Shown here: piece after piece, positions 56,007 to 64,000 of the stretch
Position numbering within the stretch: position 1 is the first letter of the stretch
How the letters are laid out: each line of letters opens with the position of its first letter
Assembly: GCA_028532985.1 (NCBI GenBank)
Contig: JANCIK010000010.1
Location: 868,001-932,000, forward strand
Source: Stropharia rugosoannulata
Taxonomy: Eukaryota > Basidiomycota > Agaricomycetes > Agaricales > Strophariaceae
Length of the DNA: 64,000 nucleotides
Direction: 5' to 3'
Made by a program: the position numbers and the translations under genes
The notes under the pieces: model-generated
Databases searched by the model: none
The model's input: only the letters and a program-made list of their open reading frames with translations
What the model was told of the DNA's origin: nothing

Positions 56007-58268
56007 ATGACACTACCTGTAGAAACTGCTGCATCGACATACATCTGGACTGCACAAGAATTGAAAATTCTACGAAGCAATGTTGAGGGTTATCGTGCAC
56101 AGGTGAAGGAGAGAAAGGGAACATTTGTTGCTGAGAAGGTTATCAAAATGATCAAGGCACTGTGGGGCACAAGGTACCAGAGAAACAATCCAGATTTCAA
56201 CGATAAGGTCCAGGAAGAGTGGAAGAAGAAGAAAAAGGCAAGTACAATATTATATTATGTGCACATTACTCAATGTTGATACTTTCAGTCAATATTTAAT
56301 TGGTTTAAGAACAATGGAAAGACCTCCAGACGTATGAAAATCAAAGGCTTCAATATGGAAGTTACTTTCGATTCAGTACTGATAGCGCACAAAAGCAAGG
56401 AGATTGAGGAAGAAGCAAAGCGTCGAGCGCGAGAGGCAGCTGCTGATTCTGATGAAGATCTCATTCCCGATCCGGCGGACGATCCGGCGGAATCTGGCGA
56501 TGATGACGCCAAGACCGCCTCCCTTGGTGCTGGCTATAGCAGCCGATCCTGGATCAGGTACTATGCAGGGGCGAAGAAATATATCAAGGAAATGCTTACG
56601 GAAGAGGAGCAAGCCAAGTATCAAAATGAGGTCTCGGAGTGGAAAGCAAAGGGTGTTCTGCCGGATGTCCAAGCCAAGTATGTGAATTGTCTGAGCAGCA
56701 GCTTCATTCTGATATGTTTTTAGACAGGCTGTAAAACATTGTGCAGACATTTGTCGTGAGGTTGACAAGAAGATGTTTGATAGCATGGGTGTACGCTCCT
56801 TCTGGATCACAACATTCACCAAACCTGACGGAAATGCGACATTCACAGTGTATGTAATAATTATGACTACATATATGCACTAGGCCCTGACTGCCTTCGA
56901 GTTATGACACACAGGTTGTGCAGCCCAATGTGCCAATGCATTTCCCCAGCTTCCAAGAATTTGATCCGGCTGCATATGATGGCATCCGGGCCAGTTATAT
57001 CAAATATATTGAACACATCACTGAACTCAAACGTAGCTCTGCCGGCGACCCTAACCATGCAGGGGGTAGGAGTAATACACATCCATCTGGTCTCCCTTGG
57101 GTGCCGTCATACAATCCGAAGGTACGAAAGGAAAGTCTCAGGGTCATGCAAGGAATGATACGAAAATATTATGGTTTACATTACTGTAAGCACATATTTA
57201 TTTGTTGGGGAGACGATAGTCTAACCTGTCACAGGTCTAGCAACACAGTCATCGAGGGGACCACCCTATACACATCTGGCAAAGGCTGATGCTTGGCAAG
57301 AGTTAGTAGACCCACTCTATATGCCTCGTGGGGTGACATTCAAAGATCCGTCCAAGTACACAAGGGAAACAGCATTTGCAATTCTCGATCTCATCCGCCG
57401 GCGACAGGCTGCTAATCAAATTCCATTTAAATTCAAAGCTGTTATCGGTGAGAAGATGACTTGTATCCCTGCAGTCTATCCCGCAGATATATTTACAACA
57501 TTCTCAATTCCTCCGCCGGACATGGGTAGGCCAGTAGAAGAGGATATTGGACTTTCCGAGCTGGAGCGTCAGGCAGACTATGCAGAAAACTCATCATTAT
57601 ATTCGTCATCATCATCATTGGAAGAAATTCCGCCGGCCGATCCTGTTTGTGATGATCATCAGCCAGATGATGAAATTGCACCCTCACCAAGGCATCGACT
57701 GCTACGGAAAGATGAGGTGAAAACTCATGAGAGTGATTCTTCAGGGACAGAATCGATCCGGCGGAAGAAGGTCAAGAAGGTCCATAAGCGTTTTGTGGCG
57801 ACCAACTTCATTTTGAAGCCAAAGAAAGATAAGGGAAAAGAGAAAGCTGCTACCACAGAGTCTAATGCAGATAGCGATGTATCCATGGGTACTCACCAGC
57901 AGACCAATTCAAGTGGGCAAGACAGCAATGCTGAAGAGAATGCAAAATCACCTGAGCCACCCAAGTCCGCAATAGCTGTCAAGAACATCGATATTCCGCC
58001 GGCACGCCGCCGGGGAAGGGGTAGACCACCTGGACTTCGTGATGTATCCAATATCGGAGGGAAAAGCAAATTGAAGGCAAAGAAAGTAGCAGGTGGTGAA
58101 GAGAATGATGACAAGGAGAACAAAGGCAGGGGGAAGCGACATAGGCGAGAGATTGTAGTTGGTAAGACTTTCTGCTGTTCAACACGTTCAAACACAAAGG
58201 TTCCGGCGGACGGATTGCGCACACGAAGTATGACCAAGTCGAGCAACAAGAAGTCTGCTAGACATTAA
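56007..58268 (+). CDS. KDZ-element AT-hook protein
   Basis: Divergent from the transposase, with only about 170 bases between the start codons, so the two may share a promoter. Exons begin at 56007, 56289, about 56726, 56911, about 57236 and join in frame to 58268. The N-terminus (YIWTAQELKILRSNVEGYRA) looks like a helical DNA-binding segment. A long acidic/basic tail carries an AT-hook core (RRRGRGRPPGLRD) and many Lys/Arg runs (KKVKKVHKRF, KKDKGKEK). Predicted nuclear DNA-binding partner of the transposase or dioxygenase. The first intron has a GC donor (AAAAAG|GCAAGT). Confidence 0.75.
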
Positions 58269-58437
58269 TGTTGCTTGTTCTTAATTTACTTAATAGACTT
58301 ATATTCTCTGCCAAACACAAAAATATGAATTTGCCCTTGACTCTGGGTCAAGAGCTCAACTGACTACTGGAACAAAATGTAATATATAAAAAAGGGCCAA
58401 ATGCCCACAAGATACCGGACAGGGAACAAGCAATCTA

Positions 58438-59880
58438 TCACTTGTTCACGCGACGACCTCGCACCCTCTTCGCCGGCGGATCAGCGTCACCTTCCTCATG
58501 CGCACGTTTGTTCCCGGCAGTGTCCTTCGCCTTGGGCACACGTACTGCTGCTGCCTTCACCTTCGCCTTTGTCTTACTACGGGTGTGCTTCGGACTCCCT
58601 TGCTGGGCCTTCTTGCCAGCCCACGAAATTGACTCCTCTGCTTGTCCGTCGTCCTCGCCAGCAGTGTCATCGTCGTTGTCATCCTCGCCATCCTGTTCCA
58701 GCTCATCCTCCTCATTATCATCCTCCTCCATGTCCTCGTGAGCAGATGGTGCCGGTGGTGAACTTGACCTTGGCTTTGTTGTGGGGGCGGGTGGTGTCGG
58801 GGCAGCAATGGGTGGTGGTGGGGGAATGGTGCCTGCATCCGCCGGTGTACATCTGGCAGCGGCATGAGCATCTTGACGCTTGAATATTGCCGTCGAGATT
58901 GGGAACAACTTTTGCAAGTTGTCCTGTCTCGATGCGCCATCGTCTTCCCGGCGGAATTCGGGATCGGTTCCGCCCACCTTTCGCCCCAAAGCCCTCAACA
59001 GCATCACAATGGCTGCCTGCCCCTCCACAATGTGGAGGAGCATCTCACCATGCTCTGTTATCGCCGCCTGCATCGTCTCCACCTTCTTCTCCACCGTCTC
59101 GACCTTGTCCTCGACGTTTTCGATCGCGATGACGCCATCTTCAAACTTCTTCGACAGTGCCTTGTGCTGCTTCTGCACTGCCTGAACTTCGGTGCTGATT
59201 TCGTCGACGCCATTCTCGAGGCCTGACACTGCCTTCTGCGCCGCGTCAAGAGTCAGTAGGAGGGTATCTCCCACAGTTGTCGGTGTGGGGAATGCCCGTG
59301 CCCCATCTGGGGTGATGAATCGCGTGAGGTGCTTTACCCACAGCTTGACCTTGTCATCGAGGGTGATCGCACCGGCCGTCTTCAAGCAAGGCTTCTTGTA
59401 TAGCTGGCATGTCGTGCAGGGCTTGATGGGGTCCTCGAGCATAGCGGCCTCGTGTTCCGGCGACTCGACGTGACAGGTTGTCCCGCGGTTGATGCAAGAC
59501 CAGCAGGGAGTCTGGCTTGCATAACAGCCCTCAGGGATGGGCAACCCCTTCGAACGCAAGCCCTTGCCCTTTGCTTTCCCCTTGCCGGCGGCCGGCGGAA
59601 CGTCGCTATCCTCGTCTTCGGTCTTCCTGCTCCTGCTTCTCCTGGCTGGGGTCGCCGCCGCCTGCGGGCTGGGTTCATCCACCTCCATTGCCCTTGCCTT
59701 TCCTTTTCCCTTTCCCTTGACTTTCACAGTGCGAGCAAGGGGCGGGTCTTCGTTGTCATCACTCAAGGTTTCACTTGCTCGAACTGGCGGAAGTCTGGAG
59801 GGACCTGCAACTGCTGGCTGCGTTGCGGGTCCCTTTGCATTCTTCCCCTGCGTCTTCTTGCCCTTGGGCACCTCGACCAC
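58438..59880 (-). CDS. KDZ-element Cys-cluster, coiled-coil protein
   Basis: About 480 residues, one exon; the first ATG of the frame is at 59688, so the true start (or an upstream exon) is uncertain. Order: Lys/Gly-rich basic N-terminus (KVKGKGKGKARA), a cysteine cluster CWSC...TTC...KPCTTCQLYKKPC likely to bind zinc, a coiled coil (ENVEDKVETVEKKVETM), a Pro-rich and very acidic part, and a basic end (PPAKRVRGRRVNK). Motif copies at 58473, 58839, 58948, 59585 and 59592 place it in the KDZ element. It shares its overall layout with antisense gene A of the LTR element. Function unknown; nucleic-acid binding is likely from composition. Confidence 0.65.
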   Translation of the reverse strand: MVEVPKGKKTQGKNAKGPATQPAVAGPSRLPPVRASETLSDDNEDPPLARTVKVKGKGKGKARAMEVDEPSPQAAATPARRSRSRKTEDEDSDVPPAAGKGKAKGKGLRSKGLPIPEGCYASQTPCWSCINRGTTCHVESPEHEAAMLEDPIKPCTTCQLYKKPCLKTAGAITLDDKVKLWVKHLTRFITPDGARAFPTPTTVGDTLLLTLDAAQKAVSGLENGVDEISTEVQAVQKQHKALSKKFEDGVIAIENVEDKVETVEKKVETMQAAITEHGEMLLHIVEGQAAIVMLLRALGRKVGGTDPEFRREDDGASRQDNLQKLFPISTAIFKRQDAHAAARCTPADAGTIPPPPPIAAPTPPAPTTKPRSSSPPAPSAHEDMEEDDNEEDELEQDGEDDNDDDTAGEDDGQAEESISWAGKKAQQGSPKHTRSKTKAKVKAAAVRVPKAKDTAGNKRAHEEGDADPPAKRVRGRRVNK

Positions 59881-59949
59881 AACCTTCCTCTGCAGCTGGA
59901 CAACATCTTGGAATGCTGCCGGATGTGCGCCAGTTGGGGATGGAGTCCA

Positions 59950-60650
59950 TCAGGAAAAACACTTTTTTGAAAAAAGTCTTTTAATTTTTCAAAAAGACTT
60001 AAAAAGACTTAAAAAGACCCCAGGAGACCTGGGTCTCTAGGAGACTTAAAAAGCAAAGTCTCCAGGTATAAAAGTTAAAAAGACATTAAAAAGACTTTAT
60101 GAAGCAATAAAAGACAATAAAAAGTGTACTTTAAGACATCACAGTTCTTTAAAAAAAGCAAAAAAGAGTAATTTAAAGCACTCTTGAAGCAATCAAAAGA
60201 CATCAAGTGCTTCAAATAAAGTATAATAAAAGACCTGGCTAAACATTTAAAAGATATAAAAAAACCACATTAATACATTATCAGGCATATTTAAAGATCC
60301 TAAAAGATTCAAATAAGGTCTTTATATAGCATATTAATAGCTTTTGTAGACACTAAGAGAAACAAATAAACCCACTTAAAGATATAAAGGCACAACATAA
60401 TGTCTTTTTTTAAAAAATATAAACATTTTTAGAGCTTTAGAAAGACCTAAAAGAGTACAAAAGAAGACTCTTGTGATATCTCGTAGTATCTTTAAAATAC
60501 TTCTCTATAGCACATTAGCAACCTTAGAAAGCTATTTAGAGATCTTATGAGACTCTGCAATTGCTCAAAATAGTGTATTAAATGTCGCCTTTTATCTAAA
60601 ATAAGTATACAGGGAATCAAAAGAACGATTATAAAAGAAGGCATTATAAA
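59950..60650. repeat. A-rich low-complexity tract of AAAAAGACTT-like words
   Basis: About 700 bases dominated by AAAAGAC, AAAAAGACTT and TTTAAA words; near 59990-60070 they stand almost in tandem, with a small palindrome (CCAGGAGACCTGG). No gene. It marks the right outer side of the CCGCCGG field. Confidence 0.7.
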
Positions 60651-60673
60651 AGAAGGCTAGATAATAGTATGAA

Positions 60674-62609
60674 CTACAAATCCAGTGGTAATGCTGGCTC
60701 TGCCTCTGGTAGTACTGGTATAGTCGCATTCAAAGTTCCGAAATCAAAATCTGCTAAATCATCTGTTTCGTCATACCCAATAAACATATCTGACGAGCTA
60801 TAAACATAATTAGTAAGGGAAAAAACCAGCGAACAAATTAAACCTACCATAGCTGTTGGAAAGCATCTTGCCTCCACTTTAAAGCCCATCCACTAGACTT
60901 CTGCTCGAGAACCATCCAGTTACCCATATGGCGACTATATCTATAGCAATATGATTAGTAGTGCAAGGTAATAAGTAATAGCAGAAGCACTGTACAAAAC
61001 TCTAATAGTCGCTTTCACAAAATTCTTCCGACTCTTTGTACCATGGCCTTCCTTGAGCTCTTGTAATGAATGCTCCATCTAAACCAATTGTGAGTAAGGA
61101 TAGACTAGCGATAAAGTAACATTAATAGAAACATACAGCTGCTAAAGTAATTGCAAACATTGATGGTGGTAATGCCTTGTCTATTGCTAATTGCCGAGTA
61201 ACCAGAGTCGTCGAACTATTTGCTCGTGTTGCAGTCTTGAACCACAACTCTTCAATTATATGAAGCATCTTCTCTGACTTGAATGGCTGTCCTCCAGTCA
61301 TCTTGGCCTAATACTCCTATTAGTATGTTAAATTATGAAAAAATATTACTTACAGTTGTATCGACTTGATCGTACATGAACTTCGCCTTTTCCAGGAGCC
61401 AGGTGATAATTTCTTGATCTTTCTTCTTATTGATACCAAGCCCATATGCATTCTGGGTCGCACTTCGGGCAGCAGTAATTACCGAGCTCATGAATTGTGA
61501 ACGAGCATAGGAGATCTAGTACTAGTCAAAATACTTAACCAAATGAAATAATATAACTTGTACTCACATAGCAAATGACAAGTGGCTTTGTAGCTCTTTC
61601 CTTTGAAACCTGGATAACAAGGGGGGTATTATCACCTTGCTTAGCAGCTTCGCAGAAAGCTGTCCAGCAAGCATCGATTCGGTCTGGACCTACCCCAGCA
61701 GTCCAGAAGCTTGGGCTATACACCATGTTAAAGCAAAGATACTTCTTCGCCTCTATAGCTGTATCCATAACATATGGTGGCAAACTACGCTTCGTCACCT
61801 TCTTTGAGTGCAAGGAAAACCCACTGTTCTGACTTTCCAAAAACGAAGCAGAAGTCTTAGAGGAGGTTGTTGACGATGGTGCAGAGCTCTTGAAAGAGGT
61901 TGCCACAGACTCCTGGGATTGCCGAGTCCCAAGCCTCTTCGATGACTATAGAATATTATTCAAGATTAGTTCTATATTGAATAGCTACAAAGTGCTTACT
62001 TTATGCTCGGAATCCGATAAAATAATAATCTATATACGATAAGAAGAATAAGTATAACATATACTGATAGTACTAGTAGAGAACATACCTCATTTCTGGC
62101 CATAGGAATATCATTAACCCCATCATCATGATCCTCTTCATTGCCTTCATTTTCCCCATCTTCCAAACTATCGTCAGTAGTATCCCCATCGTGCCTGTTA
62201 GTATTTGTCGCTTTGCCAAAAACCTGATTGCCTATGTCGAGTTCTTCCCTGTCGAGATTGTCAACTCTTGGTCGTTTAGCTGCTCTATTGCTGTCTTCTT
62301 CATTACCATCAGAGTCTTTTTCATTCTCGTTTTCCTCGCCCATAAGTCTTTTGTTGCGAGCAGTAATCTCTAGCCAAACCCATTAGTATCGTTTCAGCAA
62401 GGAGACAAATACATACCTTCTTCTTTCTCAGCCTCAGCTTGCTTTGAAGTACTCACATGCTGCTTGAGTATCTGTTGTATCATGTCCTGAGGTATATCAT
62501 TTATAGTTAAATTCTTTCCCTTGTTAGAAGCTCTTGGCTTCCTTTTCGATGCTGCCGACTTGCTGGAACCAGACTTCGCTTGGGAGGTAGTGCTTCTGGT
62601 GTTGGCCAT
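60674..62609 (-). CDS. DUF6532-type protein, second copy, spliced
   Basis: Starts MANTRSTTSQAKSGSSKS (ATG 62607-62609). Exons 62609-62417, 62369-62099 and several shorter ones join in frame down to TAG at 60674. A basic Ser/Lys N-terminus and an acidic stretch (DDSLEDGENEGNEEDHDD) precede a DUF6532-like domain: VMDTAIEAKKYLCFNMV, QEIITWLLEKAKFMYDQ, SEKMLHIIEELWFK, PPSMFAITLAAMDGAFI, WALKWRQDAFQQLW. The order of blocks matches the copy at 44953-47472, so both are one family, on the same strand on either side of the KDZ element. No disabling change seen. Function unknown. Confidence 0.72.
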
Positions 62610-62793
62610 AGGGATAGAAAACAAATAGAAAGCAGTATGAGTAAGCTTGAAAAAATGAATGCTTATAAGCAGGAAGTAATTGCCAGGTGTATATTTTACG
62701 AAGGGAAAGACACGATACAAGCAACTATTTCCGGTCTGACTAAGCTGGAATGGCTTATATAATATAAAAAGATAGCGACTACCGAGTACAGCT
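62610..62793. other. Spacer between DUF6532 gene and Plavaka-type gene
   Basis: Short intergenic sequence, the probable promoter of the DUF6532 gene; no other feature seen. Confidence 0.4.
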
Positions 62794-64000
62794 CTACCAT
62801 ATAGTTTGGTATGCATATTTACTAGACCAGTTATTAATTAAAAAGGATGTGCATCTATCAAGTATATTATCAGATGTCCATTCATTAGGCATTGGGGCAA
62901 GCTTGGGAAATACTGGAAATAGCATGCAACTTTGCCGAATATTTGAGACTGGAATAATTGAGCACCAGGCTTGAGTACCTGTCGGATTGGCACCTGCTAA
63001 AGGTTCCATCTTTTTGATTAGATACATGTTACCATTAGAAACAGATGGCTGGGATGGTATTGGTGAGTACCACTCAATATATGCTAATGGCGAAGTTGGC
63101 CAATTGTGAGGGGCATCTTGTTGCCCTAAGCGAGTATCCAAAACCTTCGGAAGAGTAAAAATAACCTTTACTCTTCCTATTCTTGTGCCTTGATTAAAAG
63201 AATTAGAAGTGCTATAGCAACATATAATCTACATACCTATAAGCCCAGTTGACTCTGCTTTATCATTAACCATAGCTATAACAGTATCAAATTTTCCTAA
63301 ACTGTTCTGTTGTGATATTGGAATAGCTTTCACTGAGTCTTTTTCCCCTGTATTATCGTCATCAAGACTGGTAGGACTAAAGCGAAGTATGTTGTAGACA
63401 TCAACTCGTGTAAAGGGTAAAGTAGCCTCAGCTAAAGCTTGTTGCGATAAAGGCTGGGACCGGAGACCATTAATAAAGACCTTCAGTGAGTGAATAAAGC
63501 CACGAGCATTATGCTTCTCCTGGATTAGAGAAAGCATTCTTTTAGGATAATTGGGATATTTTGCAAGGGATTTGACTGATTTTGGTGGTTTATTTAATGG
63601 TGTATTCATTTGTAGATTTGCTTCAAAGCCAGTAACTTTTTCCTGTCGTGAAAGCCAAGTAACCATTTGAGGAAACTCATCCCGTTGATTACTTGCTCTC
63701 CAACCATCCTTTGCAAAGTCGATGTGTAGTCGTTCAAACATCTCAGTGTTATAGTTGTCTGTTGTCCCAAAGAGCTTGATAGAATCAACATAATGCAGCA
63801 AAGAGTGAAACTTGGGGATATTGAAGTTGTCTCGTACACCAACATTGAGAAAGTATGCTTTGTGTTGGTGAAACCGCTTCAGAGCATCGGTCAAATACTC
63901 TAAAGTAGTTGTATCATGGGTGGGATATTGGGCAATATAGATAAAGTCTAGCAGTGCTGTAATTGCCTGGGCAGCTTGAGTTGGAATACTTCCGACTAAG
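62794..64000 (-). CDS. Plavaka-type transposase, C-terminal part (cut by window edge)
   Basis: Minus-strand exons about 64000-63235 and 63176-62794 join in frame. Signature blocks of Plavaka transposases and the following DUF6830-like region are present: NIPKFHSLLHYVDSIKLFG, NTEMFERLHIDFAKDGWRASN, DTRLGQQDAPHNWPTSPLAYIEWY, SNIRQSCMLFPVFPK and SFLINNWSSKYAYQTIW at the end. The catalytic N-terminal part lies beyond base 64000. Unlike the copy at 3013-7029, no frameshift is visible in this part. It is a different lineage from that copy, since the two C-termini do not align. Confidence 0.88.

Larger units (their letters stand above)
47669..59598. repeat. Dispersed CCGCCGG/CCGGCGG motif field
   Basis: Examples: 47669, 47804, 47934, 48154, 48488, 49085, 49286, 49602, 50260, 50611, 51001, 51013, 51218, 51700, 52276, 52983, 53544, 54685, 54894, 55246, 56472, 56484, 57395, 57630, 57996, 58203, 58839, 59585, 59592. 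Usually preceded by T (TCCGCCGG) or followed by A (CCGGCGGA). Both orientations are mixed, in exons, introns and spacers alike. I saw only one copy (19556) outside this interval. Confidence 0.9.
47490..59610. mobile_element. KDZ-class DNA transposon with TET/JBP gene (approximate limits)
   Basis: Five genes on both strands (TET/JBP dioxygenase, acidic repeat protein, CxC2-KDZ transposase, AT-hook protein, Cys-cluster protein) share one dispersed motif, CCGCCGG/CCGGCGG. It is found more than 40 times between 47669 and 59598 and almost nowhere else in the window. KDZ elements with TET/JBP genes were described in Agaricomycete genomes (Iyer and colleagues, 2014). Terminal inverted repeats and a target duplication were not identified, so the limits are set by the motif and the repeats at 47495-47900. 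Confidence 0.8.

Noticed and set aside
58401..60040. Plus-strand frames up to 172 codons opposite the Cys-cluster gene
   Set aside because: Antisense shadows of a GC-rich exon. The minus frame has the cysteine cluster, coiled coil and codon pattern of a protein.
1..64000. tRNA, rRNA or other structural RNA genes
   Set aside because: No cloverleaf, conserved rRNA segment or snRNA-like block noticed. The only tRNA-related sequence is the PBS-like site at 42534-42550.

Overview
The window reads as nuclear DNA of a filamentous basidiomycete, most likely an Agaricomycete. Genes are split by many short introns (about 45-80 bases). The gene families are typical of that group: Plavaka and KDZ transposases, a TET/JBP dioxygenase carried by a KDZ element, DUF6532 proteins, an NB-ARC/TPR NLR and a Ty3-type LTR element. 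I cannot name the species. Almost everything here is mobile or repeat-derived, with no ordinary housekeeping gene.

Layout. 1-10.1 kb: the 3' part of an unrecognised spliced gene, a spliced Plavaka transposase gene with two apparent frameshifts, and a spliced DUF6698-like gene with one. 11.2-13.4 kb: an intact single-exon NLR gene preceded by a GATCA-rich tandem array. 13.9-26.7 kb: a gene-poor, GC-rich repeat zone. It holds a 311-bp hAT-type MITE with a perfect 8-bp target duplication, then a composite of two direct repeats (about 2 kb) enclosing a large inverted repeat (arms about 1.85 kb). Each arm carries one copy of a 74-codon gene. The two copies differ almost only at amino-acid-changing sites, while the surrounding arm sequence is nearly identical. 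An inverted 3' fragment of an NLR closes this zone.

27.8-43.8 kb: a complete, very young LTR retrotransposon of 16,000 bp on the minus strand. Its two 1,212-bp LTRs appear identical, and it has a 4-bp target duplication, a PBS-like site and a polypurine tract. It encodes an AUG-less leader ORF, Gag, protease, and RT/RNase H/integrase interrupted by one in-frame TGA. About 6 kb between integrase and the 3' LTR carries a cassette of spliced genes on the opposite strand. The insertion split a coding exon whose frame closes perfectly when the element is removed.

44.9-62.6 kb: a second large element, a KDZ-class DNA transposon of about 12 kb. It carries five genes: a TET/JBP-type 2-oxoglutarate dioxygenase, an acidic repeat protein, the CxC2-KDZ transposase, an AT-hook protein and a Cys-cluster/coiled-coil protein. 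More than 40 copies of the 7-mer CCGCCGG/CCGGCGG run through it and stop at its edges. One DUF6532 gene lies on each side. The right edge of the window cuts a second Plavaka-type gene.

The most unusual signals are the nonsynonymous-only divergence of the 74-aa gene pair, the element-specific short motifs in both large elements (CCGCCGG in the KDZ element, TGCGCGCA in the LTR element), the antisense intron-containing gene cassette in the LTR element, and a duplicated PPT-plus-hairpin module with compensatory stem changes. Splice sites were assigned by eye from GT/GC...AG signals and frame continuity, so exon ends are estimates.
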